The notes: generated by a model not told the origin, from the letters alone. A stretch of DNA of 8,362 bases from JBOFEH01 sp051650265 (GCA_051650265.1 JBOFIR010000029.1:1-8362), one strand, 5' to 3'. Shown: positions 1 through 6,189, counted from the first letter of the stretch. Made by a program: numbers and translations.

Positions 1-1132
1 GTAAATTAGTTCCAAAAACGTCTCCCACTATGAGTATATTCCCACTGGTATCTGTCATTATGCCTTGTCCCCTTGTTTCATTGGCTATACCTGTGGAATA
101 AAGCAGATTACTCCCTGTAGTGTCTAATTTTGCAATAAACGCACTCCCTCCTATAGTTGTCCTAAATGGATTGATAAGTGGAAAGTCTCCTGACCCCGCA
201 TATCCTGTAATATAAATATTATTGCTACTATCTAGTGCTATAGCATAGCCTTCGTCACTTCCAGTTCCACCCAAATAGGTAGAGAAAACGAGATCCGTCC
301 CTGTACTATTGAACTTGGTGACAAAGACATCTTGTATTCCTGAGAAAACCTTATCATAGGCATCTGGTGTGGTGGGAAAATTCGGTGATGATGTTGACCC
401 TACTACACAAGCATTACCATTGGTATCTACTGCAATGCCGTAAGCTCTATCCTCTCGAAGTCCTCCCAAATAAGAGGAATACTCTAGTATTGGGTCTATG
501 GTCAACGTCCCACTTGGATCATAGCTTTCAAGCTTCATTCCAACACTCTTGTCTTCTCTAATCTCATAGTCACATGCTACAGATTGTTTTGCCCCATTCA
601 CTTCCACTGTTACATGAGGCTTTAACATTTTATATTCACCCATTTCACCAGACAGTACCAAATGCCCCTCGCCGTCTAGGCTGATCTGGCTGACTCCTTG
701 GAAGCTCAGCCGAATCTGACCTGCGTCTACACCTGGTTTCACTACGAAGTCATATTCTAACTGCTTACCATTTCCATAGTGAATCCAGTCAATCCCTGGA
801 TAAATATCTGTATAGGTTAGTTTTCCATAACACTGTACATCCGTTGTAGGCTGACTTCCTCTGAAATAATGATGTTTCCCTATAGTCGGTGAGCTTCCCT
901 GTACGGTTCCCCCTAGATTTGCACCTTCTAATTGAATCTTAATATAGCGGTATTGTAGTGCCTCTCCCTTTTGCCTTAAGGCTACTACTATAGCATCCTG
1001 TACAAAAAACAAAGTACTTCCTGTTGCATTGGCTACAAACCTAACCTGCTGATCATATTGTCCTTTGTTTTCTTCAAATATAAGTGGTAATACACCGATT
1101 TTCTCCATTTGACACCTACATGTGTTTGCCAC
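1..1132 (-). CDS. SBBP beta-propeller-repeat protein, N-terminal part (3' end beyond window)
   Basis: The reading frame is open to the left edge, giving about 377 codons of a larger protein. The N-terminus carries the ENKGQ block (FEENKGQYDQQVRFVA) followed by TLFFVQDAIVVAL. This matches the conserved N-terminal domain usually found ahead of SBBP repeats (I believe catalogued as DUF7948). From about residue 218 there are SBBP-type repeats of about 65 residues with the pattern YSSYLGG...AYGIAVDTNGNACVVGSTSSPNFPTT; two are complete and a third is cut by the edge. Such repeats form a beta-propeller, often in surface or exported proteins. No signal peptide or membrane segment is visible. I chose the GTG start because GGGGGAG lies 5 nt before it; the ATG at 1108 in the same frame has only a weak AGGTG site. 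The gene follows two SPOCS-domain genes after about 105 nt with no terminator between, so co-transcription is likely. Function is unknown. Confidence 0.85.
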   Translation of the reverse strand, partial: MANTCRCQMEKIGVLPLIFEENKGQYDQQVRFVANATGSTLFFVQDAIVVALRQKGEALQYRYIKIQLEGANLGGTVQGSSPTIGKHHYFRGSQPTTDVQCYGKLTYTDIYPGIDWIHYGNGKQLEYDFVVKPGVDAGQIRLSFQGVSQISLDGEGHLVLSGEMGEYKMLKPHVTVEVNGAKQSVACDYEIREDKSVGMKLESYDPSGTLTIDPILEYSSYLGGLREDRAYGIAVDTNGNACVVGSTSSPNFPTTPDAYDKVFSGIQDVFVTKFNSTGTDLVFSTYLGGTGSDEGYAIALDSSNNIYITGYAGSGDFPLINPFRTTIGGSAFIAKLDTTGSNLLYSTGIANETRGQGIMTDTSGNILIVGDVFGTNL

Positions 1133-1137
1133 ATTTA

Positions 1138-1144
1138 CTCCCCC
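1138..1144 (-). promoter_or_regulatory. Ribosome binding site deciding the SBBP gene start
   Basis: The minus strand reads GGGGGAG, then TAAAT, then GTG. This strong site sits 5 nt before the GTG at 1132 but 29 nt before the ATG at 1108, which favours the GTG. An ATG overlapping the GTG in another frame lies only 3 nt from the site and opens a frame of about 33 codons, which I do not regard as a gene. Confidence 0.55.
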
Positions 1145-1237
1145 TACCAACTTCTGTATTTACTACTACTATATGATGTTATGGGCTACTTGTGTGTCTA
1201 CAATTGTGTTAGGCTTCAAATCCTACTTTATTCCACA

Positions 1238-1657
1238 TTAACATTTATTATCTAAATATCCTTTTACTAGTGTTTGCCATACTATACTAAAATCAAAACA
1301 TCTTGGATCTAGGCGTTTATAATATACATCTTCTATTACAATTGTCGTTTCAACGGCACCTAATGGTTTGCCACATAGTGTAAGAAACGTGTTATACGGG
1401 ATGCTAAAATAATGTGTTTGTACTGGTGCACCTTCTGCCTCTGCAACATATTCTAGTTCTAATATAAAAGTCCCACTTATAATATCTTTATACACTATAC
1501 AACCATCTGAGTCTTGTACGCTAATAACCTTATTATTAATAGTTATCTTATCTGTACTCAAACTATTAATCCTTTTTATATCTGGTAATATCACTGAAAT
1601 ACATAGGACGCCTCTAGTAGAATTTTCTTCTTCTCCTAATAACAATTGGTATGACAT
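1238..1657 (-). CDS. Stand-alone SPOCS (DUF3794)-domain protein, second of a paralogous pair
   Basis: This 139-residue protein has no signal peptide or membrane segment. Its C-terminal two thirds (about residues 37-133) aligns by eye with the protein encoded just upstream. Shared landmarks are YVAE (70-73), HYFSIPYNTFLTL (82-94), G-x-VE (100-103), IVIEDV (106-111) and FSIVWQTLVKG (123-133). This is the SPOCS/DUF3794 pattern known from SipL, a mother-cell protein that binds the spore coat ATPase SpoIVA in Clostridioides difficile. SipL also has a LysM domain, which is absent here, so this is not SipL itself. The start codon lies inside the upstream gene (22-nt overlap) behind GAGGGAAT, which suggests translational coupling. 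The protein ends in a Cys. Assignment to the fold is fairly secure; a spore role is inference. Confidence 0.8.
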   Translation of the reverse strand: MSYQLLLGEEENSTRGVLCISVILPDIKRINSLSTDKITINNKVISVQDSDGCIVYKDIISGTFILELEYVAEAEGAPVQTHYFSIPYNTFLTLCGKPLGAVETTIVIEDVYYKRLDPRCFDFSIVWQTLVKGYLDNKC

Positions 1658-2094
1658 ATTCCCTCACACCTTTCGCTAATATTCCCAATTACACTGGTTC
1701 CCCATACAATACTTATTGAAAAGCTTCTTGCATTCACTCGCTCAACCTGTATATCTTCTATAGTAATTGCAGGTTCAACTGGGCCTACTACAGGTCCCTC
1801 TAATAGTATAAATTGATTAAAAGGCAGTCCATAATGTGCTGCATGAACTGACTGACTAGGTTCATCTGCAACATAGCCTACAAGTACTTTAAAGACACCA
1901 TTAATAACTACCTTTTTCCCTTTGCATCCACAAGGTAAGTCGACTTCAATGAGCTTTATATCCTCAATGTGTACAGATTGTTTTGTCACTAACACTTCTT
2001 CTGCATCTGGTTTCTGTGCTGGTATCTGTACAATTTCTAGTAGTTTTCCCTCTTTATTCCCTACTACTTGTCTACTTAAATATTTTTCTTGCAT
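1636..2094 (-). CDS. Stand-alone SPOCS (DUF3794)-domain protein, first of a paralogous pair
   Basis: This 152-residue soluble protein has the SPOCS/DUF3794 pattern in about residues 35-137: VVINGVFKVLVGYVADE (62-78), VHAAHYGLPFNQFILLEG (83-100), ITIEDIQVERV (110-120) and FSISIVWGTSV (125-135). It carries a CGC pair (55-57) and a Cys-rich tail with C143, C147 and C151, which its neighbour lacks apart from a terminal Cys. SPOCS domains are known from spore-envelope proteins of Clostridia; the single-domain form seen here has no role I can name. The start is well supported: AAGGGGG precedes the ATG by 7 nt. It is the first gene of a likely three-gene unit, overlapping the next SPOCS gene by 22 nt and followed by the SBBP-repeat gene. 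A divalent-metal or disulfide role for the Cys tail is possible but untested. Confidence 0.82.
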   Translation of the reverse strand: MQEKYLSRQVVGNKEGKLLEIVQIPAQKPDAEEVLVTKQSVHIEDIKLIEVDLPCGCKGKKVVINGVFKVLVGYVADEPSQSVHAAHYGLPFNQFILLEGPVVGPVEPAITIEDIQVERVNARSFSISIVWGTSVIGNISERCEGICHTNCY

Positions 2095-2297
2095 ACTTTT
2101 TCCCCCTTCTCTGATTCTTTGATAACCATAGCTTTTTATTATACATTCTTGAAGATGAAAAGCTTCCCCTACACTTATTTAAGGCACGTCTTCATCTTGT
2201 TATATAGTATTCTCGTTCTTAAGATATGTTCATATAAACTATAGTAAAGTCTTTCCCTTCAAGAAAACTTATTCAACTTATGGTCATCATTTTACAC
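2095..2297. other. Leader and promoter region of the SPOCS operon
   Basis: About 200 nt without a gene lies between the terminator at 2298-2338 and the SPOCS pair. It is AT-rich and must hold the operon's promoter, because a strong terminator precedes it. Two weak candidates are visible on the minus strand. A TATAAT at 2138-2143 has no recognisable -35. A CATATCTTA at 2220-2228 fits the sigma-K -10 pattern CATAnnnTA, with an AC 15 nt upstream, slightly short of the usual spacing. I cannot choose between them. Confidence 0.35.
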
Positions 2298-2338
2298 AAA
2301 AAAACATCTTAGAGGGATACTACCCTAAGATGTTTTTT
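2298..2338 (-). terminator. Bidirectional-type terminator after the small lipoprotein gene
   Basis: A perfect 14-bp inverted repeat (2299-2312 with 2325-2338) has a 12-nt loop. The arms read AAAAAACATCTTAG and CTAAGATGTTTTTT, so each strand ends the hairpin in a T-run. On the minus strand it begins about 28 nt after the lipoprotein stop codon and separates that gene from the SPOCS operon. It would also stop plus-strand transcription, although no plus-strand gene is seen. Confidence 0.9.
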
Positions 2339-2365
2339 ACAGTTTTTATTTTTATATATTTTCAA

Positions 2366-2719
2366 TTAGCCCTTATAAACTTGGCATTCGCTGTTGATGA
2401 TTTCATCTGTCATAGTATTAAATTGAATCGAAAAATCGAATACTTTCCCCACTCTAGGCTCCCCTTTGTTGGCGCCTCTTACGAACACCATCTCAGGTGT
2501 TTCGCCTTCTTTGATCGTCGCAAATTGATCCTCATCAACCACTGCGCCTAGCTCATAAGTATACGCCTCTTGCTCTATTTCAACTTCATATTTTTCTTCA
2601 ATCATTTGGGTTGCACGTTCAATCAATTCTTGCTCTGTATTTGTAGGATTTCCTGCACATCCCATGAGCATCGTTGCTAACATCATCATTGTAGCTAGCA
2701 CTAAAATCATTTTTTTCAT
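2366..2719 (-). CDS. Small lipoprotein of unknown function
   Basis: The product is 117 residues. It starts MKKMILVLATMMM, a short positively charged then hydrophobic signal, followed by the lipobox LMGC with the lipid-attachment Cys at about residue 21. The protein should therefore be anchored to the outer face of the membrane. The mature part is acidic and hydrophilic (about 95 residues): a Glu-rich, probably helical stretch (about 28-47) is followed by what looks like a small beta-rich domain. I do not recognise the family. An in-frame TTG two codons upstream also opens the frame, but it is only 3 nt from the AGGAGG, while the ATG is 9 nt away, so I use the ATG. It lies 134 nt downstream of the MerR gene and is closed by its own terminator. 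It could be read from the MerR promoter or from its own; no clear promoter is visible. Confidence 0.8.
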   Translation of the reverse strand: MKKMILVLATMMMLATMLMGCAGNPTNTEQELIERATQMIEEKYEVEIEQEAYTYELGAVVDEDQFATIKEGETPEMVFVRGANKGEPRVGKVFDFSIQFNTMTDEIINSECQVYKG

Positions 2720-2728
2720 ATCCAATCG

Positions 2729-2734
2729 CCTCCT
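2729..2734 (-). promoter_or_regulatory. Ribosome binding site deciding the lipoprotein start
   Basis: A perfect AGGAGG on the minus strand lies 9 nt before the ATG at 2719 and only 3 nt before the alternative TTG at 2725. The spacing rules out the TTG in practice and removes two residues from the longest open frame. Confidence 0.8.
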
Positions 2735-2853
2735 GCGTTTATTAAGTTTGATACGCCTTGCCTTCTTGCTTATGGTATCACAGGAGACACTTTGCTAGTA
2801 TTTATCTCTCTTTCATTTGTCTTACACTTTTGAAAGATAGGCCGTCATCTGTG

Positions 2854-3681
2854 TCAGTTTTGATCAACCAAAATTTGAATTTGCCCCAATGCTTTCTCTT
2901 TCTGATCAATCCCAACTCGTGTCATCACATAAATCTCATAGCAGTCGCCCCTTACTTTGATCCCATTGGCTTCAATATAGGCGAGAAGCTTCCTATAATA
3001 CTGACTCGTATCTGTATAATCATCATCAAAATTAATCGTGACGTAGTCCCCTTCTTTCAGTGTGATCATCTTATTTTCATCCACAAGGTGCGTATCTGGA
3101 ATACTGATCATCATATTATCATACGTCAACTTATTGGCATGCTTGAGACTTTCATAAGAGGTTGCAAACACCAACTCCCTATTGGTCATCCCGTACTTCT
3201 TCTCGATATCACCTAGGGTCTTGGTGAGGTTGATCTCGAACTCTTCTGTATACCTTTTGGCATTACTGTATTTGATGAATTTTCGCTCTCCATTGTGCTT
3301 GATGAACACCTCTCCTATGCCTTCTTCTAGCAACCCTTGGATGCGATTTTCCAAAAAGGATATATTACGCTCAATCGCCTCTAGCTGTTGTATCTTTGCC
3401 GTGATGATTTCCTTTTGCTGACTGATAATGTGCAAGATCGAATCTACCCCCGTATAGTCTGACAAGAGACTTTTGATTTCATCCAAAGAAAGCCCCATGG
3501 CTTTGCACTGCTTGATAAAGTCCAGTACAATAAAATGTTTAACTGAGTAATATCTATAATTACTTTTTTCGTCCACATAGGCCGGCTTCAAGATCCCCTT
3601 CTTATCATAAAGCCGCAAAGCTTGTACTGAAACATTATGTAGTTTGGAGACTTCTCCTATTGAAAATCTTGTATCCATCAT
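2854..3681 (-). CDS. MerR-family transcriptional regulator with GyrI-like ligand-binding domain
   Basis: This 275-residue protein follows the BmrR plan. A winged-helix MerR DNA-binding domain at about 5-75 shows FSIGEVSKLHNVSVQALRLY, YDKKGILKP and YRYYS. A dimerising coiled coil follows at about 82-120. A GyrI-like effector domain covers about 125-272, with GDYVTINFDD, YYRKLLAYIEANG and a YEIYV segment (248-252). The Glu in that segment probably corresponds to the acidic pocket residue used by BmrR-type proteins for cationic drugs; this is inference. Such regulators bind promoters with overlong 19-bp spacers and activate them on ligand binding. Exactly such a promoter precedes the MATE pump gene just upstream, its likely target. 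Two adjacent ATGs follow AGAGGTGAT; either may be used. A strong terminator separates it from the pump gene, so it depends on read-through or an unseen promoter. Confidence 0.9.
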   Translation of the reverse strand: MMDTRFSIGEVSKLHNVSVQALRLYDKKGILKPAYVDEKSNYRYYSVKHFIVLDFIKQCKAMGLSLDEIKSLLSDYTGVDSILHIISQQKEIITAKIQQLEAIERNISFLENRIQGLLEEGIGEVFIKHNGERKFIKYSNAKRYTEEFEINLTKTLGDIEKKYGMTNRELVFATSYESLKHANKLTYDNMMISIPDTHLVDENKMITLKEGDYVTINFDDDYTDTSQYYRKLLAYIEANGIKVRGDCYEIYVMTRVGIDQKEKALGQIQILVDQN

Positions 3682-3713
3682 CTATCACCTCTTCTTTACT
3701 ATTTCCTAAATCC

Positions 3714-3753
3714 AAAAAAGCTATGTTTAGAGACGCCTAAACATAGCTTTTTT
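3714..3753 (-). terminator. Strong terminator after the MATE pump gene
   Basis: A perfect 17-bp inverted repeat (3714-3730 with 3737-3753) has a 6-nt loop. The arms read AAAAAAGCTATGTTTAG and its complement. On the minus strand the hairpin is followed by TTTTTT. It begins about 10 nt after the pump stop codon and ends 32 nt before the MerR start. It should strongly reduce read-through from pump to regulator and is symmetrical enough to act on both strands. Confidence 0.92.
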
Positions 3754-3762
3754 GCAAACACT

Positions 3763-5112
3763 TTATGCACTCAATACTTCTAGATCACTTAGCGTTTCCA
3801 CATCTTTTGATTCATCCATCACATGATAGGTGGTCGTTTTGACATTGGCCATCATACGAATCGTTATGAATGTCAGGGCTTCTGCAAACAAACTTCCTGC
3901 CCAGATCCCATTTGGCCCAAGTACTTTATAAAGTACGATAAGACAAACTGGCAAGTAAATGATTGATCTTAGCATACAACTGATATTGGAATACTTAGGT
4001 TTCTCCAATGCTTGAAAGTACACAAGTGTATTAAGATTGAGTCCTACTGCAAAATAACTTACACTGGAAATTCTAAGGGCACTATACGCAATGTCTGCAA
4101 TCATAGGATCTGTTGTAAAGATGCCTATGAGCTGTGGTCCAAATACAAAGCTAATCACCACAAATAAAGCACTTATTGTCAGGGATGAGATGCATGTAAT
4201 CTTGAAGAATCCGAGCATCTTCTTCCCATCTCGCTTTCCATAATTATAACTAATGAGTGGTTGCACCCCAAGTGTTAAGCCATAGAGTACCATATACGTA
4301 TTAGTCGTAATGTAGTTAAGGATACTATAGGCTGATATTCCCATTTCTCCGATAAACTTCACGATCATCATATTGTGAAGTAACACAATCACTGAATAGC
4401 TGGCTTGTGCAAAGAAAGAAGGGAACCCAATGCGTGAAAATTCTTTGAGGTCACCTAGGTTGATCTTCTCTTTCCCAAAAGTCAGGTAGCCTTTTTTCAT
4501 CAAGAAATGTGGCAATAATACAGATACCGTAACGATCTGACCAAGGCCTGTCGCTATGGCTGCACCTTTGATCCCCAAACCTAGTTCGAAAATAAAGAAG
4601 TAGTCTAGCACGATATTGGTCAAAGCCCCTGCAATTGTAGAGATCATTGCAAGCTTTGGCTTTCCGTCATTTCTCACAAAGCTACTCAGCACGATTCCTA
4701 TCAGGTTTGGAATACAAAAAATTGCATAAAATCTAAGGTATTCTACTGCAAGACCTTTGAGATTCTCTGTTGCCCCAAGTAGTGTCACAATCTGCTCTGT
4801 AAACAAAATACAAGTAATACTTAAGATACTACTCATGATTAATAGGAACTTAAACACCTGTCTAAAGATACTGACTGCTCTCTCTCTATTTTGTGCACCA
4901 ATATTCTTTGATACTAAAGCCCCACCACCAATGGCAAACATTGAAGCTAGCCCAAATAATAAGACGGTAAATGGTAAGACAATATTAACAGCAGCTAATG
5001 CCAAATCCCCCACACCTTGCCCTACAAAAATCCCATCGATTACGGTATAGAGCGATGAGATAAACATTGCAAGGGCAGAGGGTACTACATATTTAAAAAA
5101 TTCTTTTGTCAT
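3763..5112 (-). CDS. MATE-family multidrug efflux protein (MepA-like)
   Basis: The 449-residue protein is close to the usual MATE length and is hydrophobic throughout, consistent with 12 membrane helices in two homologous halves. Family landmarks include DGIFVGQGVGDLALAAVN (26-43), GGGALVSKNIGAQN (62-75), FVRNDGKPKLAM (145-156) and TNIVLDYFFIF with GIKGAAIATG (165-189). In the second half, GVQPLISYNYG carries the conserved P and YG. Members export cationic drugs or metabolites in exchange for Na+ or H+. The substrate cannot be read from sequence. The start follows AGGGAGA at a slightly long 10-nt spacing. The gene begins 79 nt after the class D beta-lactamase stop, and a MerR-type promoter fills this gap, so regulation by the downstream MerR protein is very likely. 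No truncation or frameshift is seen. Confidence 0.93.
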   Translation of the reverse strand: MTKEFFKYVVPSALAMFISSLYTVIDGIFVGQGVGDLALAAVNIVLPFTVLLFGLASMFAIGGGALVSKNIGAQNRERAVSIFRQVFKFLLIMSSILSITCILFTEQIVTLLGATENLKGLAVEYLRFYAIFCIPNLIGIVLSSFVRNDGKPKLAMISTIAGALTNIVLDYFFIFELGLGIKGAAIATGLGQIVTVSVLLPHFLMKKGYLTFGKEKINLGDLKEFSRIGFPSFFAQASYSVIVLLHNMMIVKFIGEMGISAYSILNYITTNTYMVLYGLTLGVQPLISYNYGKRDGKKMLGFFKITCISSLTISALFVVISFVFGPQLIGIFTTDPMIADIAYSALRISSVSYFAVGLNLNTLVYFQALEKPKYSNISCMLRSIIYLPVCLIVLYKVLGPNGIWAGSLFAEALTFITIRMMANVKTTTYHVMDESKDVETLSDLEVLSA

Positions 5113-5145
5113 ATTTTCACGTTCTCCCTGTTCATTTTCTGCGAT

Positions 5146-5191
5146 AGTTTATATCATAAACTCTATTGTAGGTATAGAGTCAATAGTTTAT
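5146..5191. repeat. Three AGTTTAT repeats around the MATE promoter
   Basis: AGTTTAT occurs at 5146-5152 and 5185-5191 on the plus strand, and as ATAAACT at 5156-5162. The first and third sit in identical ATAGTTTAT 9-mers (5144-5152 and 5183-5191), 39 bp apart. The first two form a perfect 7-bp inverted repeat with a 3-nt centre spanning the -10 element. They may be binding sites for a second regulator, or extensions of the MerR site. They could arise by chance in such AT-rich DNA. Confidence 0.5.
5153..5183 (-). promoter_or_regulatory. MerR-type promoter of the MATE gene with 19-bp spacer and operator dyad
   Basis: On the minus strand the -35 is TTGACT (5178-5183) and the -10 is TATGAT (5153-5158), with exactly 19 bp between. 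This overlong spacer is the hallmark of promoters activated by MerR-family proteins, which untwist the DNA to realign the two elements. A perfect dyad (ACTCTAT, 7 nt, ATAGAGT; 5160-5180) is centred 2 bp from the middle of the spacer, where MerR dimers bind. The predicted transcript starts near 5146, leaving a leader of about 35 nt. The -35 lies within 10 nt of the beta-lactamase stop codon. The regulator encoded at 2854-3681 is the obvious candidate partner. Confidence 0.85.
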
Positions 5192-6124
5192 TTAAACGCC
5201 TACCTGCTCTTTTATAATCTGTACAGCAATTTCCTTTGCCAGTGCACTTGTTACCTCTGGGTCTGTGCTCTCTCCAAGATGGACTGCAAAGTATGTTGTC
5301 ACACCCTCATCTTCATACATCCCTACGAACCACGAATCCAGACTCGTATCCCTTAGCTTACCATATCCTGTTTTGCCATAGACGACAGCATCCGTCTCAG
5401 TTTGTGGGAGCTGCATGATGCGCTTTATTGCATTGACATTCTCCACCTCATAGCCACTACCCGGCTCAAAAATCTTGGCGAGTACCTCTACTTGCTCCTT
5501 TGGTGCAATCTGAAGCGAAGACTCAATCCAAAAGCCTGTAAGTGCCCTATTACTATTATTCTTGTTCAACACACCTTCCCAGTCTGAGATATCACCATTG
5601 CCATAGCCTAGCCCATCCACACTCGCCTGCATCTTCTCTGGCCCTAGCTCATTGATTAACTGTCTAAAATACCACACACATGAGTTTTTAAAAGCCCCCT
5701 CTAACTCTTGATCCTCATTCCACGCTTTGTTCCAAAAATACTCGCCACTCCATGCTCTCATGGAATCCTCCGGGGAGATGATCCCGTTTTCCAAAGCCGT
5801 CAAGGTCGCTACGATCTTGAAAGTGGAACAAGGAGAGCACCGCTCACTCGCACTTTCTTCATTATAAATACGGTACTCACCCAAAGACGGCGTATAAAAC
5901 ACCGCACTCCCTTCATGCCCCGCAAAATACTGGCTATAATCTTCCACAACAACTACGGGCTCTAGACTTTCCTCAGTCTCCTGCTTCACCTCCAAGTCAA
6001 CCACGCCCTCTTGTACTGGCTCCTGCACTTCTGGAACCGGTAGCACCTCTTGGCGGCTACATCCTATCACTAAAGTACCTAGCAAAATAGCACCTAGCAT
6101 ACTTGCTTTTTTCTTATGCAACAT
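5192..6124 (-). CDS. Class D (OXA-like) beta-lactamase, lipoprotein form
   Basis: From the ATG at 6124 this is a 310-residue serine beta-lactamase. A short signal (MLHKKKASMLGAILLGT) leads to lipobox LVIGC, so it should be tethered outside the membrane. A Glu/Val-rich linker of about 40 residues precedes the catalytic domain. All class D motifs are present: STFK (catalytic Ser about 100 and the carboxylated Lys), S-C-V (about 148-150), YGN (about 174-176), FW (Trp about 199, the Trp that protects the carboxy-Lys) and KTG (about 251-253). The 25-residue YGN-to-Trp spacing is longer than in OXA-10 and agrees with Gram-positive class D enzymes such as those of Clostridioides and Bacillus. A related non-hydrolysing penicillin-binding or sensor role cannot be excluded, but there is no membrane-sensor architecture. 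No terminator follows; the pump promoter starts almost at once. Confidence 0.93.
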   Translation of the reverse strand: MLHKKKASMLGAILLGTLVIGCSRQEVLPVPEVQEPVQEGVVDLEVKQETEESLEPVVVVEDYSQYFAGHEGSAVFYTPSLGEYRIYNEESASERCSPCSTFKIVATLTALENGIISPEDSMRAWSGEYFWNKAWNEDQELEGAFKNSCVWYFRQLINELGPEKMQASVDGLGYGNGDISDWEGVLNKNNSNRALTGFWIESSLQIAPKEQVEVLAKIFEPGSGYEVENVNAIKRIMQLPQTETDAVVYGKTGYGKLRDTSLDSWFVGMYEDEGVTTYFAVHLGESTDPEVTSALAKEIAVQIIKEQVGV

Positions 6125-6133
6125 CAATCTACT

Positions 6134-6139
6134 CTCCTT
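6134..6139 (-). promoter_or_regulatory. Ribosome binding site deciding the beta-lactamase start
   Basis: AAGGAG on the minus strand lies 9 nt before the ATG at 6124 and 6 nt before the adjacent TTG at 6127. The longest open frame begins at a TTG at 6157, upstream of this site and with only a weak AGGG before it. The signal peptide also starts naturally at the ATG, so the extra 11 residues are unlikely to be real. Confidence 0.75.
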
Positions 6140-6157
6140 TTTTGCAAACGGATGCAA

Positions 6158-6177
6158 TCCCTTACATGAGTAAGGGA
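6158..6177. promoter_or_regulatory. Dyad in the beta-lactamase leader, possible operator
   Basis: A perfect 8-bp inverted repeat (6158-6165 with 6170-6177; arms TCCCTTAC and GTAAGGGA) has a 4-nt centre. It begins about 6 nt downstream of the start point predicted from the -10 at 6190-6195, a position where a repressor would block transcription. The core resembles the TACAnnTGTA-type sites of BlaI repressors only partly, and no blaI/blaR genes are in the window. It could instead be an RNA hairpin in the leader. Confidence 0.5.
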
Positions 6178-6189
6178 CTGTATCCTGTT

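Noticed and set aside
1133..1237. Terminator or promoter between the second SPOCS gene and the SBBP gene
   Set aside because: I see no hairpin with a T-run and no convincing -35/-10 pair in this 105-nt gap, so co-transcription is the simpler reading.
2152..2198. AAGATGAA/TTCATCTT inverted repeat upstream of the SPOCS genes
   Set aside because: The arms are 8 bp with a 31-nt loop in AT-rich DNA; chance is a sufficient explanation and there is no T-run.
2720..2725. TTG start at 2725 for the small lipoprotein
   Set aside because: It is only 3 nt from the AGGAGG, while the ATG at 2719 has 9-nt spacing and gives a typical MKK signal start.
2726..2853. Promoter for the small lipoprotein in the gap after the MerR gene
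   Set aside because: The best pairing found (AAGACA with TACTAG at 17 bp) matches the consensus too poorly to report as a feature.
2758..3421. Plus-strand open frames opposite the MerR gene
   Set aside because: They lie antisense to a complete gene with strong family motifs, have no ribosome site or family resemblance, and have compositions expected of a shadow frame. The same holds for the plus-strand frames opposite the other genes (367-561, 1922-2122, 2330-2551, 4757-5050, 5236-5965, 6727-7725).
6125..6157. TTG start at 6157 giving an 11-residue longer beta-lactamase
   Set aside because: It lies upstream of the AAGGAG ribosome site, overlaps the leader region, and adds a non-signal-like extension before a normal signal peptide.
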